Below are positions 10,086-22,700 of a stretch of 34,862 nucleotides of DNA, piece by piece. Source of the stretch: Hawksworthiomyces lignivorus (Eukaryota > Ascomycota > Sordariomycetes > Ophiostomatales > Ophiostomataceae); contig NTMA01000161.1 of the NCBI GenBank assembly GCA_002917075.1, forward strand, positions 1 to 34,862, written 5' to 3'. The notes under the pieces are model-generated. The model saw nothing but the letters and a program-made list of their open reading frames with translations, ran no database searches and was not told the DNA's origin. Within the stretch, counting starts at the first letter, position 1, and every line of letters begins with the position of its first letter. Position numbers and translations under genes: made by a program.

Positions 10086-11053
10086 ATGAAGCACAACGCT
10101 TCTTCTGGAGCAGCAATGCTCCGCCAAGCCCTCCAACGGCTGACCCTCCGTCCCTCCACGCAACCGACAATGGCCGCAAGAGCCTATTCTACCGGGACTC
10201 TCCGGCGGCCCAGCCTCAGATTACCGACGACGTCAGCACCAGTAAGATCGCAACCAATCCTGGCCGCCGCACCCCCCCTGCTGCGGCAGCAGCTGCACCT
10301 GCAGCAGCCGCAGCGCCGTGCCTTCTCGGCCACGGCCGCCGCGCAGGGCACGTGGCTCGAGCCCAGCCTCAACCGCAAGCGGCGCATGATGAAGGGCCGC
10401 CCACGCGTGGCCACGGGCGGGTCGACCAAGGGCACGACGGTGGTGTGGGGCGACTACGGCCTGCGCATGCGCGACCACCACCGGCGGATCAGCGCCAAGC
10501 AGCTCAAGGTGGCCGAGGACACCATCAAGCAGCGGCTGCGCGGCCAGCGCTACCGCCTGTACAAGCGGGTGAACTGCAACATCGGCGTGTTCGTCAGCGG
10601 AAACGAGGTACGTGGCTGCCGCCGCAGGCGTGTGCTTTTTTTTTTTTTTTTTCTGTGCACTTCGTCTCTCTCTCTTTTTCTCCTTTCTAGACTGCTAACT
10701 CTTCCCCTCTCGTGCAGATGCGTATGGGTAAAGGCAAGGGCTCCTTCGACCACTGGGCCGCCCGCGTGTCCGTCAACCGCGTCGTGTTCGAGCTGCGGGG
10801 CGAGCTCCACGAGCAGGTGGCGCGCGACGCCTTCCGGCTGGCCGGCAACAAGCTGCCCGGCCAGTACGAGTTTGTCAAGCGCGGGGACGCAGCCGTTGTG
10901 GGTATCACAAAACTGGAAGACGGCCTGACTCTGGAGGATCTGAAGCGGCCGTGGAAGAAGCTGGCGCCTGAGACCGCAGCTGCAGACGCAGCGTCGTCGG
11001 CTGCGCCAACAGAGACGTCGACAGCTTCAAGTCCCGCCACACCGCCGGCATAA
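10086..11053 (+). CDS. mrpl16: Mitochondrial large-subunit ribosomal protein uL16m
   Basis: Component of the mitochondrial 54S ribosomal subunit, homologue of bacterial L16. Exon 1 is 10086-10607, the intron is 10608-10717 (110 nt, GTACGT...GTGCAG, branch-like GCTAAC at about 10693), and exon 2 is 10718-11053, giving 285 aa. The N-terminus is rich in Arg, Ser, Gln and Leu (MLRQALQRLTLRPSTQPTMA begins at residue 11), as expected of a presequence ending near RRAFSATAAAQ. The L16 core follows: NRKRRMMKGRPRV, GTTVVWGDYGLRM, AEDTIKQRLRGQRYRLYKRV, then across the splice RMGKGKGSFDHWAARV, the family signature, and RVVFELRGELHEQVARDAFR. A Thr/Ala/Ser-rich tail ends the protein. The frame is open upstream, with an in-frame ATG at 9897 that would add 63 residues. 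I prefer 10086 (AAAATG context) or Met11 at 10116. Confidence 0.95.
10636..10652 (+). repeat. T17 tract in the mrpl16 intron
   Basis: Seventeen T in the sense strand, upstream of a CTCTCTCTT stretch and the branch-like GCTAAC. An earlier TTTCTAG acceptor-like site (10684-10690) lies before the likely branch point, so the GTGCAG at 10712-10717 is the better acceptor and keeps frame. Confidence 0.8.
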
Positions 11054-12222
11054 GCTGCAGAAAAGAGCAGAGGCAGCGGATTGCCGCTTGCGCAACCCTG
11101 CGACGCATTGGCTTAGAGGTAGCCAGCATATATGTATTATTAGCCATTTATCAGAAGAATTTATGAGCTCCCACCACGTCAAAGGCACAAAGTTGGTCGT
11201 GATCATGCGTGTGCGCCAAGTCCCATCTCAGTTGGGATGACAGCTCTCCTGGCTTTAGTTATTGCTTCGTCCGCATCTACGTCCTCGCCTTCGTCGTCTT
11301 ATGGATTTGCCCAACGCAGGTCTCCATCCTGCTTATCATCAAGATTCCTACTCCTCGAAAGACCATCAGGAGACATTCCAGGGCTCTAGATGGTAATGGC
11401 AATTACACGAGCGGCTACGATAGTGTGACTGTTTGAAATAAGAACGTAGTTTTATATTGAAAAGAAAAAGGTTACAAACGTAATCTGAAATGCCTTGGTC
11501 ATCCCATTCTGTCTTTGCTCTTTTTTTAAAAATTACCCTTAACTTTTCCTTCCTCTATCTGCAGTGACCCAGCAACAAGCGTGCATAAGATCAAAGCATT
11601 GCGATTCTGCACTCTCCTTTTCATAGCCCAAACCTTTGCGGCTGCGCCTTTGCTTCAGACTCTTGAAATCGAAAGACGCTTCAATCAAAAAGCCAGAATG
11701 CCATCTGACCCCATACGTGCACAACTTCAAGCCATAGATAGACCAGAGGAAGCAGTCACTCCTGCTTCCCGTTCAGAGTACCACATCATAAAAACGACAG
11801 TCAAGATAAGAAATAGGAGAAATCATTTTAATATATCAGCATAGGGTTTGTGTCATAATAAGTAACAAGGTGAGAAGCAAGGAAAGAGAAAACAAGCCCA
11901 GAAAATAGTGAAGTAAATGAAGGCTGCGTGAGCGAGCCACAAAGAAGAATTTGTAAAAACCTCTCTCGTCATCATCGAATAACGGAATCCATACGAGAAT
12001 AGGAATAGATAGGTAAACAACGTCATATTCTTGTTCGGAGGGAACAAAAGCAATGATGAAAAGACAATAAAAGGCTTTGATCAAAATAAACACCAATGTC
12101 CCACAAAACAAAAGAAAGCTAAAGAGGTGAAAACTGGTTGTAGGGTAGAAAATTCTACACCGGATAAAGACTTTTCTTTAGAATCGTAAAGATCAAATCA
12201 ACTAAAGTCCATAGGTAGCAAC
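11054..12222. other. Convergent 3' intergenic region, mrpl16 / cyc8
   Basis: 1.17 kb between two convergent stop codons. It is lower in GC than the genes and contains only short open frames (75 aa at 11209-11436, 87 aa at 11581-11844, 91 aa on the minus strand at 11836-12111), none with a recognisable domain. It probably holds long 3' UTRs. I see no RNA gene. Confidence 0.6.
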
Positions 12223-15200
12223 CTATGACGCCTCTGACTTAGTGATGATGCCATTGATGCCTGCACTAGTAGGCGTGGTTGTCTTCATCTCGCCCGACAC
12301 GGATGCAGGACCAGCAGAACCAGGCGCGCCACCAGAGAGGGGAGCAGCCTTCTTGTCGTCTTCGCCACTATCATCGTAGTCTTCGTCAACCTCTACCTTT
12401 CTCGCGGCCCTCTCTGGCTCGTTGATTGGTGGAGGCGGCGGCGGCGGGTGATCGAGCCGCTTGCGTTCCTCCTGTGGGTAGTCCTTGGGGTCCGGACCAT
12501 TCAGAGGGCCATCATGCATGTGGCCGGGGATCTGTGACGGCCCGGACTGCAGGGGAGGGAGGTGGCTAGACATGTTGTGGGAAGGCGGGTGGTGGGCAGC
12601 ATCAGAGGGATGGTAACCCTCATTGCCGTGACGCTGCTGCTCTTCAGCCCGCCGCATGTCGTCCATGCGACGTTGTTCCTCAGCACGGCGCTGGTCGTCG
12701 AAACGACGAGCTTCAGAAGAGTTGCGCCGGTACGGCTCATGAGGAGGCGTTGAAGGCCGGCGATGACGAATATCATCCAAGCGAGCACGTGCTTCTTCGG
12801 ACGCGGGCTTCTTGGAAGCTGGATCATCTTCCCACTCGCGCATTCTCTTGGGGCCGACGGAGGGAGGCCGGTCGTGATCCCGGTGCAAGCCTACTTCAGG
12901 AGGAATACCAGACTGCGGAGGAGGTGGCGGCGGCGGCGGTCCAGATTCAATGGGTCCCTGCACATTCGAATCCGGGTGCTGGTACGGCGGCTGGTGCTGA
13001 GGATATGCCGACTTTGGCGATGGCATGCGGTTATCATGCACAAGTCTCTGCTCACCGCGCGGCGGACTCGAAGAGCGATACATAAGGGGGCTGGGGCCAG
13101 AAGGACCGGGCGGCGGAGGCCCGTTGATTCCGTTGCTGTTAGAAATGGGTGCCGGGCCGATGTAGTTCGGATTTTGTACACGCGGCGGGGGCTGCTGCGA
13201 CGGAGGTGGCGGGGGCGGCTGTTGCTGCGAAGGAGGCGGTGGGCCATAGTGAGACGGAGGAGGGGGGGAGCGTCTCAGCGGGCCGGGAGGGCCATTGCCC
13301 AGCGTTCCAGGACCTGGAGGAGGAATGCCATTATTGCCCTGGCGGCCTTGCTCGGGGTAGGGCCGCAGCTGCTGCTCTTGGCGAGGGCTGGGCTGCCGTG
13401 CGGGAGCAGGCGGGGCTGCTCCTCTGTAGGGCTCGCGTTGATCAAATGGGTTAGGCGGCTGCGGGGGAGGATTGATCTCAGAGAGACGACCCCAGCCATT
13501 CGAACCAGGACCAGGCGGCGGCGGAGGACCGTTAATCGGTGTCGGCTGCTGAGGAGCCGAGCCAGCCCACTGAGGACCAGGAGGGCCAACAGCGTTGGTC
13601 TGGTATGCGTGCGGATGCACATCAGTGGGCATCGGTGCACTGCCAACCCCATTGGTCGATCCACTGCGAAGCAGCTGGAGACGAGCCTTGATGTGCGGGT
13701 TGTTGGGGTCAAGCTCAGCGGCGCGCTGATAGGCATCGAGGGCATCGCTAATCTGATTGTTGCAGGACTCATACAGGGTACCCAGATCATACCAGACCTC
13801 AGAAATGAAGGGGTTCAGGCGGATAGCACGAGAGTAGGCATCCAGAGCATCGCGATATTGGTTGATCTGGTAATAGAGAACACCAATGGAGCACCAGAAG
13901 GTAGGGTTACGACCTTCGCGGTAGACAGCTTGTTGGTATGCCTCGTACGCCTTGGGGTATTTTTGTTGAGACATGTAGCAGCGGCCGAGAAGGTACCAGC
14001 TCTGGGCATCATTGTTATCTGCACGATTAACTGTTAGATTTGGCGCGACACAAGACATGTGTGCATCAAGTTTTCGATCGGTGAACTGACCTGCTGCGAC
14101 AGATTTCTCTAGGTACTCAATAGCACGATCCTGGCTGGAGAAGCTGCTGCTCTGGTTGTGATACAACCAGCCCAGCTGCTGCAGAACCTTGGCATGGGTT
14201 GGGTCGCGTTCGAGGACACGTTGGTACGCAGCTTTTGCGTTGTCAAACTATGGCACGCAAATGTTAGATATAGGTAAGATTATCAAATATTATGAAGCAT
14301 TAGATGAATTGATAACGGGATGTCACATACGTCTTTCTGTTGTTCATAGACGTGGCCGATCTGGAACCAGATGTCTTCCTCGGTCAAGGGAGGAGGGGGA
14401 GAATTGACAATGTACTTGAAGCACTGTGACAACTTATTAGCAGCGGCGCCTTAGAAGACTCAAATGATGGAATAAGATGAGATCTAGCCTACCTCCAGGC
14501 TCTGAGTATACTTCTGCTGTTGCTTGTATATTATACCGAGACGGAAATAGATCTCGTTGGCCTTCTCAAAATCAGGCTGCATAGACATCACCTGAGAGAA
14601 CGCCTCCTCAGCGTGGTCCAGGGAGCCATAGCGATCATAGAGAATACCAATGCCGTACCAAAGCTTAGGCTCCTAGAAAAGAGAAGAGATTTCGGTTAGA
14701 AATGCAAAGGCGACTCAGAAGCGACTAGCACGAAGGCGGAAGACAGAGCGAAGCTTACCTTCGGGTTTCTCAGGTTCACCAGGGCGGACTGGTAGGCGGC
14801 ATAGGCCTGCTGCAAATCATCCATCATAAGATAGCAGTGGCCTAAGAGTACAGTTAGTTTGGAACGCGCAATCGAAGAATTCATAGCTTGCGCATTTTCT
14901 GAGCAAACTGCACTGTGTTGTGGGACACACCTAGACTGCCCCAGACTTCGCCGTTGTTCTGGTCAAGCTTCAAAATCGCCTGGAGATACTCGATCGCTTT
15001 GGGGAAGTCTTCACGCGTCCGCAGAATCAAGCTGATCGCGTTCATGGCCGGAATCGACTGGCTGTTTGCCCGCAGAGCATGCTCATAGGCGTTCATAGCC
15101 TCGTCGGAGTTGCCCAAGAGCTCGGCAAAGCTTCCTATTTAGCGAAGAGCTGATTAGCGGGTGCGCAAAATGATATATTACTACACGCAGAGACTCTGCA

Positions 15201-15358
15201 CTGCTCGTACCAATTTGCATCCAGACCGCCTCGTTCATTGCAGTGATCTGGCGGGATGGTGCGTATCCCGGCGGGGGAGGTGCCGGAGGCGGCGCAGGCC
15301 CAGGTGGGCCGTGATGCATATGCATCTGCATCGTCGGTGACGGATGGTGCTGAGCCAT
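12223..15358 (-). CDS. cyc8: TPR transcriptional corepressor Cyc8/Ssn6 (RCM-1/SsnF type)
   Basis: General corepressor that pairs with Tup1 (RCO-1/RcoA in moulds) and is recruited by DNA-binding repressors in the nucleus. Seven exons, 15358-15211, 15134-14931, 14841-14759, 14672-14493, 14423-14331, 14247-14091 and 14018-12223, are separated by introns of 76, 89, 86, 69, 83 and 72 nt, giving 886 aa; all junctions keep frame. After a Met/His/Pro-rich start (MAQHHPSPTMQMHMHHGPPG) comes a long tetratricopeptide array, about residues 40-408, with clear family segments: SFAELLGNSDEAMNAYEHAL, EPKLWYGIGILYDRYGSLDH, NDAQSWYLLGRCY, NPTFWCSIGVLYYQINQYRD and SEVWYDLGTLYESCNNQISD. Residues 409-886 are Pro/Gln/Gly-rich and disordered, with an Arg/Glu-rich RRAEEQRRMDDMRRAEEQ segment and an acidic KVEVDEDYDDSGED near the end. 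The length fits filamentous-fungal orthologues rather than yeast Cyc8 (966 aa). Confidence 0.97.
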
Positions 15359-16010
15359 GGCGTCGGCGATTTATATGTCGGCCGGTATCCGGCAGTCGAT
15401 AGCAATGCAGACGGGAGAAGATAGAAACAATGATCCCGCGGCAGTACGAGAAGATTGGAAGCAGAAAAGTGCAGTCGCTTCTATATAGCTTGCTTTTCTC
15501 TTCAGGGTACTCGATGTCTGTGTCGCGACGATGAATTCAACAAGAAACATAGGATAGGAAAGAATAAAAACCAAAAAGGCAAAATAGATGTAACAGAGTA
15601 AAATCAAATGCAATAGACAACGCAATCAAGATCGAAAAACTTCGTTGGAAGTATGAACAGCCTGTAATACTGTGCGCCCCGTTGCTGGTCCGTCTGGTGG
15701 CGGGTAGAGAGCCAAAACTGGTGCTGGACCAGGGGCGACTTGAACGGCCGTTGGTGTGATAGCAAGTGAAGAAGTGAAGATGGCCCAAAATCAAAAGGGA
15801 GATGAGAACATAATGAGGATGACGCGGATGGCAAGCGGCAGGTGAAGAGAGGAAGCAAAAAAAGAGGAGAAAGAAGAGAGCGGAAGAAGAGGAGCAGGAG
15901 AAAAAAGAAGGAAGAGGAAAAAAAGGAAGGTTCGTTCTTTCCACTTTCTCTCCTTGCCTGGGCTTTGGGGTTGCTTTGGCTGCGGCGCGCAAACTTACCT
16001 TACCCACGAG
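15359..16010 (-). promoter_or_regulatory. cyc8 5' leader, possibly with a 5' UTR intron
   Basis: On the cyc8 sense strand there is an excellent donor-like AAG|GTAAGT with intron start at 15998, a long pyrimidine-rich tract (about 15940-15840), and possible acceptors such as ACACAG ending at 15518. Together these could mark a 5' UTR intron of about 480 nt. There is no coding constraint to confirm this. Short minus-strand open frames here (for example 15537-16007) are hydrophobic, low-complexity and unlikely to be coding. Confidence 0.35.
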
Positions 16011-16300
16011 CTCTTTTTTTTTTTAATCGAATTTATTATTTTATTTATTTTAGCGTAGCGTATTTATTTTAATTCTTCGTTGACGCTTCGCAGGGATTGT
16101 TTTGTCTAGTCTTTTTGGTTGGTGTGGGTGGAGTGGATCTAACCTTGGGTCCCAAAACAGGTACTCCCCGCCCCGGTCGCTCCAGGGTTGCGGGAACCAC
16201 AGATGGGCGCTGAGTGTACCTGTGAGTACTTTTTATCCATGACCCTTTACCGCACCTTTTCTATTTCCTGTAGGTCTCCCTGTGGCTCTGCTGGCCGCCT

Positions 16301-16323
16301 CCCCCCCCCCCCCTCCCCCCCCC
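16301..16323. repeat. Interrupted poly(C) tract
   Basis: Thirteen C (16301-16313), one T, then nine C (16315-16323). Confidence 0.9.
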
Positions 16324-18049
16324 GACCCACACATCTCCCCGTGGCTCTGTGCTTCCTTTTTCCTCCTCTGCGCTTTGTCGGCCGAACCACCACCACCACA
16401 CAAACAAATAAAAATCCGCTTATCCACAATCCACTGGCGGCTGGAAATGGTCCGTGCATAGAAGCACGTAGTAATGACAGGGGCCACCTTGATTGGCACA
16501 GCGTTTTGTTTCGTTTTTTTGGTGGTGGTGGCGTCCGGCTCTGGGAGATGGGCAAAAGAGGAAATATGAGCAGAGCCATGAAATCTCTCGCTACGGAGTA
16601 GGTTACGGGGTGAAAAGGGCCAAATTTTCATTTTGCAGGTTCGGGAGAGATTATCGCTAATATTGCCCATTTTCCTTTCTTTTTTGCTTTCTTTTTCAGC
16701 CTGTCCCACGCTGTGAAATAACGCCATAATTTTTGTTCAACGACGCCTTTCGCGCCACGATGCAGCACAAGAGCGGTCGATTTCCAGTTCCGTACAATAT
16801 CCTTCAGCTCGTGCTCAAACGACAAACTGCGCATCATTTTTCCGAAATAGTGTGATTGATCAGTCTTTTTTGATCCGCGTGGGCGATTCTTCTCCCACAG
16901 AGAGACGACCCTCCCCTAGCACATAGGGAAAGACAATTAACCTGGCTCGTTTCATCCCATGTTGATTTGCCTCAGATCACCAGAGAACCGCCCATCATTG
17001 CTGCCAATTGTGCAGGGTCAGTTGCTAAAAAAGACGGAGGATCACGAAAGAAAGAAAAAATGTCAAAATAGATTTGCGGCGGCTCATGCGAAGCCTTGGA
17101 ATAACACAATCCCCCAGATAGCTCACTGTGGGACACACTAAGCATACCCAAGCAGAAACCCAACGACATATGTTTTCGTGCACATAGCAGATATTTATGG
17201 GGAGCGGAAGCCATTACGAAAGTATGGTGGTGGGATGGGGAGCGTGGCGAACCAGCCCTGGCGCCCGTTGCAGAAGGATGGAAAAGCAAAATAGCACCCT
17301 AAAAGGCTTTTCCCCTTTTCGCCTTTTTCTCGCGGCTGACATGACGGACAGCCTAGTAGTGCCTGTACGACTACGTATGTACGACTACGCTACAGCTTCT
17401 GCGCTCCGTATGCAAGGAGACAAGAGGCAAAAAGAAAGCACAGAAACAGCTACAGCGAAAAGAGCCAAATATGCATAGCCTGCCATGAAAATGGCTTTGT
17501 ATCCCGAAGTACCACCGGCAGGGGCTGCTGGTCGCTGAAACTTGGCTCGACGTTTTCCCAGTAATTTAGGGTCTTTGTCGTATCCGAGACACACCCCATC
17601 CCTCCTCACTGCTCACCACTACGTATGTGAGTACATGCAGATACTGCAGAGATCGCACGCTCCAACAGGTACACGCGCCACAGGAAACCCTCACACCTCC
17701 ACAAACACACCCCCCTGCACTTTCCAATCTCCACCCCCTACCTATTGTTTTGTGCAGCAGAAGAGAAGAGAACAAACCAGCTCCATGATAATAATGTTCC
17801 TTTGACAAACTCACACCCTCCTGGTGCTTGGGGGGTTCAAAATGCAGCGTGCTTTCGATTTGTCCACCCCACCCGCCTATCCATCTCCTAACCTACCCTC
17901 GTGAAGGCTCCTCTTTTTTTAGTTTCTTTTTTCTTACGCAGTTTGCATACTTGTACATCCTCGTACGTACCTTCGACGTGCGTACCAGCAAGCATCGTCG
18001 CCTTCTGTCATCCATCTCTTTCTTCCCCCAATTACCCACCCCAACTCCA

Positions 18050-18068
18050 CCCCCCCCCCCCCCCCCCC
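18050..18068. repeat. C19 homopolymer
   Basis: Nineteen consecutive C within a C/T-rich stretch, giving an adjacent-frame poly-Pro artefact in translations. Confidence 0.9.
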
Positions 18069-19000
18069 TTGTGCACTCTTTTCCATTCCCATCCCCCTTT
18101 CCTTTCATCTCGTTTTGCCTCCGAAGGCGTAGATTGGCACCAGACACTCAAGACTAAAACTCGTGCTGGAGGCGGCCGGCACGCCATTGTCATAATCTCT
18201 GCCATATACGTCGCAGTCGATGCTCAAGTGCGTGTAATATTCCAAACAACGCTCGCTTTATTTTGCAGCTTACATACCTCTTCCCTTTGCTCGCTGATAG
18301 CATCCCAGCAAAATGGGTGGGGGGCGCGCGAGAAGAAGAGGTGAGAGAAAGCAGAAAAGGGAGAAACCTTTCAGTCCCAAGCATCACAACCCTGTTCAAA
18401 AAACGGGGAAATGCACTCTAAACCCGGTGAACGGGGGTCCATCATCGCGCTTCCGGCTCTCAGCGCAGAAAAACAATAAACTCATCGTCTGTCTCTCGCT
18501 CCGTCTTTCTACGTGCACAGAGTGTTTCCTCCAACAAGAGGTTCCGGGCTAAATGCGGTTGGGACGTTGGCTGGCGTTTTCTACCTGCTGTCTGGGGCGG
18601 TTGCTGGCTCTTTTCTCCTAGCTCGTGCCGGCGGCTTTCGGCTGCTTGCTTTGGGACTTCCTGCCACCACCCGACATCGTATCGCACGCGAATGATGTGC
18701 GATTATGTAATACAGCATTCTGTGCCTCAGCATCGTGAATTGAAAACGGGTGTGTCGCAGTCATTTGGTTTAGGCGTCCTTGAGTTGCGCGCGGAACAAG
18801 TGCTGCAGCATTGCACGCTAGGCACTTCCCAAGCATCTCACGCAGTTACGTGTATCGTTGCAGTGCGTGATGGTGGGAGAAAAGATTTGCCTCTCTTTGC
18901 ATCCATGCGCCTTTTTTAGTGTGCAGCGGGTGGTGCGTCAACAGCAAGAGAGGCAAAAGGGTAATGGGGGGGAAAGATGGGGGCGCTACCAGTAGGGGGG

Positions 19001-22000
19001 AGGGTTAGGTCTGGCCAGCGGCTGTGGAGGCTAAGAGGCTAAGGCTCGTCGGGGGTTGACAGTGCCCTAGGGGAAAAAGGTGCAAGAAGAAAGCCGGAAA
19101 AGGAACAAGATTCATGCAGGTTGCCGATATGGAAGCTTTTCGCCCCCCTTTCCCGAGTTGACCCGTTAAAACGAAAGGCAGATCGTGGCTTTTTTGCTGG
19201 GGTCGGCTGGTAGCGGTAGTAGGGGGCTTGGGGGGGGTTGCATGCTATAATATGTGTTTCACTAACGCTATCGTCATCTCACCCATCTCCGCAATGGCGC
19301 TGGGCGGAAACTTGCTAGTGGGATATATTGCGTATACGCATAATCACTAACAAAGACACCTGCGCCGCAAGAGCTTGTTGTGGCTTGCCTGCTAGCTTGC
19401 CAATGCCTACCTACAACAAGAACCATTTAATTCTACAATTTCCCCTGCATTAGAAGGATGCCACAGAACTGTTGATTATTGCCAGCAGAAATGAACGGCA
19501 GATATCTGAATAGACTGCTCTGCAACGACGATATGTGGCCTTGCGAGATTGGGGGAGCTGTTGGAAAGTCGGGGTTGGGGAAAGGGATGTGCGGAGGCAA
19601 GGGTCATATGGAGAGTTGGCGCATACGATATGCTGTACGCGTGGATGCGATGGAGCCATCTGGATATAAAAAAAATTCGGGACAAACATGCAAAATAAAT
19701 AAAGACGCTCGAAGATCTACGACGTAAGTGCTATGTATGCTACTACGGAATCGCTTCCGCAAGTATGGTGTGTTGGATGTGTTTTCGTTTTGAGGCGCAT
19801 ATAACGTGTGCATTATCATTCGTATAAAATAGATTGCGGCGGCAATCTAAAATAATTCCTCCCCATTATCCCTGGACGCAATATACATAGGCTCCGTCGC
19901 TATCTTCCAGATGCGAGCGGGTTGGGCTGGCTTCGCTGGCTGGCATGTCAATTTGGTTTCGGTATGTGTCTCGATTTCAAGCCTTGGCCCGCGTGTTCTT
20001 CCCGCCGCCGTTTTCTCCTTTTTTTCTCTCTCTCTTCAGCCTACGCAATATAATAAATAGTACATAGTCGAACCTCACAGGCTGCTTACCTCCACACCCG
20101 CCTGCCCCGTGAGGTCTATCCTACGCACCATGTAATGTAGCTTACAGGTTACATGCGCGTACGACAGAAAGATTTGATTTGTGTGTTGCAGGAGCTGCTT
20201 GTTCCGTTGGAAAAGAGCAGCAAGCTAGACCAGAAAACGACAAATTGGATGCTTTCACTGCCGAGTTGAATGTGACAGGTCGACCTGGGAAGGGCGCCCA
20301 AGCAGAACAAAACCAAAGCTTGAATCATCCGTACACAATACGATGTCAACCTCTCCATAAGTATCTCCTTCCTTTTTCCTCTGTCGTAAGGCCAACCAGC
20401 CTATCATCTCGTGCCCATTCGTTCGACATACAGAGAGAAAGGAAACAGAAGAGAGCGAGAAAGATGGTGCCGCATCTGCCTGTGCTCCCCCCACCACCAT
20501 ATCTTCCATGGTCGTGGCAGCCATCACGACGCGACACACGCAATGCAGATACAGATACAGATACGAGCACGAACTCCTGCAACTAGCAGGCTGTACGATG
20601 CCCTCCCATTCCTGTCCCCTGGTCTCCAAACTTCCCTTTTCCCTCTCTGAAGAGTGCACAGCCAGCTTGCCCCAAATAAGAAACTAAATAAATGAACTGC
20701 GAGCAGAAGCACACTGTGACTTGCATGGTTGGTGTTTCATCGCCGCGCCTTCCCCGCCCTCCCTTTGTACACTCAGTTAGAAACAGAGACAAGGTAGGGT
20801 TTGTGGATCTGCATATGTAAATTATCTCAGCAGTTTTTCTTCGCAAACACATGTGTACCAAACCCTTTGCATCTCTCCTCTCAGGGAAAACCAAGTAAAT
20901 CTGACACGCTTTCCACACCGACGACAGCTGCGGAGAAAATAAATGAGGGGCGTGTGGAAAGACTACGTAACCCAAAAGGAACGACCCGAGAGAGTCACGA
21001 TGGCGGACCACGAGAGTCTTCAATATTTGTCGTGAATTCTAGACTCCTTTCCTTGCCCCATATTCTCTACCTCCCTGCATGATAATTTTACGACGATGCT
21101 GCGAGCTAAGCGCACGACTAGCGAAAGAGGCGGGGGGGAGAGATAAAGCGACAGACGTACGACTAGGATTAAAGACCACACTAGGAGGGGAAAAAAGCAA
21201 ACAAGAATGAACGGACGCTAGCTAAACTGCAGAAAACACAGACCACGAAGCTCTAAGACCAAGTCCATTTCAACGATGATGAACAGCAAAGGATAGATCA
21301 CAAAAGGTAAAAGCAGAAGAGGTTGCAATGCTACGTGTGGAATATTGGGGGTGCTAGGAAAGCGCCACAAACATCTGGTCCAAAATATGACGATCCAGAG
21401 CTTGACAGAGGGAGCCAGAGAGGTCAGGAAATTAGTTAATGATCGATCAATCGACACAAAACTATTTCCCCGATATGGCTAGCTCTCTGCGTATTTTGTA
21501 CGGCGTACGGCCTGCTCGATTGGGAATAAAGGGGAAGCCCGTGGCAAGACAAACTTGTCTGCTGCCACCGAGCTCGCTCCCTCACCAGAAACCTTCCAGT
21601 GCTAAGGCTAGACCGCTTATAGTATCGGCCACGTGCCACAGTTTTGTGTGCACACGGAATGTGAATGCGCCTTCCGATGGAGCGTGCGCGGAAAGCGGGT
21701 TCGAGTCGGACAAGCGTGTGTTCTTCTGCCCCATTTGTTTTTTTTTTCATTTAATACCTGTGCTTACTGCGAGGTACGTGGACGTACAAGAGAAGAAAAT
21801 GGGCGTCTTCTTTTCGGCGTTCCTTGGTTCTCTCGGTATTGGGGTGTAAGCGCCAAGAGAGAAGAAAAGCGTCCGCAATGAAGATGGAACTGAAACTGGG
21901 TCCAAGCCAGCCAGATGAGCAGAGGATAAAAGTAAGGCAGAGCGCACAGCACGTGAGAATGGAATAAAAGAAAGCAATAAATAAAACTAGGCACGGTTTT

Positions 22001-22700
22001 ACAATGTGATACAGTGTTCAGAACAGAACGTCTGTCGGCATTTCTCTTCTCGAAAGGATGGCCTGTCATGGGGCTGTTGCCATGTCTGGCTAGCATGGCG
22101 GCAACAGACAAAAAAGAACGGGCGACTCCGTGATCTTCCTTGGCCCTACTCCATATGAAGAAAAGAAGGTCTTGCATACATGGCGAACCGCATTGTGCAT
22201 CCGCCGTGTGTGCCTCTCGCTTCGGTATCGAGGTGGGAAAAAAGCGTAATAGATTCCCGCCGCAGAAGATCAAGAGCCAGTTGTGGATGATGGGCGGCGA
22301 TCCGACTTTTGTGCAGCGGTCTGGGAGAGAGGGCGAGGTGGGGACGGCGCGAATAGGAGATGATGAGAGCTAAAGAGACATGATACTAACAATTACACGC
22401 AAAAGTAAGGGAATGGGCATGGCTGGTGATCGACAGTTTCACGTTTCCCTTCCACCTACTGTTCGCCAAGAGGAGGGGCGTGTGAGAGAGTCGAGGGAGT
22501 GCGCTGGACATGCTTTTTTTTGTTGTGTACGAAGTATCTGCATTCCACTTGAATAGCGGCAAAATGCAAAATCGAACAAAAAAAAGAAGCTTCTTTTTTG
22601 CTCTCTTTATCTCTTCGGTAGGGAACGGTATTTAAATTTCTGGTCGCCTGGCACTTCCCTGGCCTGCAGGTTCTTGCCTAGGCTAATATGGGATTGTCGT
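19001..22700. other. Gene-poor region, part 2
   Basis: No supported gene. The region holds short G-runs near 18967-19240, an imperfect inverted repeat built on CATGTAA/TTACATG (20129-20155), an AGATAC microrepeat near 20545-20565, a hairpin at 22074-22107 and a TACGAAGTA motif at 22528-22536. The longest open frame is 169 aa (minus strand, 21764-22273) and is unrecognisable. No tRNA could be folded. Confidence 0.55.
22074..22107 (+). other. Inverted repeat / hairpin
   Basis: CTGTTGCC (22074-22081) is the exact reverse complement of GGCAACAG (22100-22107). An inner ATG/CAT pairing (22082-22084 with 22094-22096) and a 3-nt bulge would extend the stem. Confidence 0.5.

Larger units (their letters stand above)
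16011..19000. other. Gene-poor region, part 1 (low-complexity, C/T tracts)
   Basis: No supported gene. It begins with an A/T-rich block (16013-16075). It contains C13 and C9 tracts separated by one T (16301-16323), a C19 tract (18050-18068), and a near-tandem repeat GTACGACTACG (17365-17375 and 17379-17389). The plus strand is C/T-rich across 17.6-18.1 kb. Open frames are short (up to 164 aa), biased by the homopolymers, and have no recognisable domain. Confidence 0.6.

Noticed and set aside
12763..14037. 424-aa Arg-rich plus-strand open frame
   Set aside because: Antisense shadow of the Pro-rich cyc8 exon 7; CCG/CCT codons read in reverse give Arg.
16301..18068. C-runs as telomere-like or quadruplex arrays
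   Set aside because: No TTAGGG/CCCTAA repeats are present; these are simple homopolymers in a C/T-rich stretch.
21698..21707. GGTTCGAGTC, resembling a tRNA B box
   Set aside because: The flanking bases do not form a T-arm stem and no A box or acceptor stem could be found.
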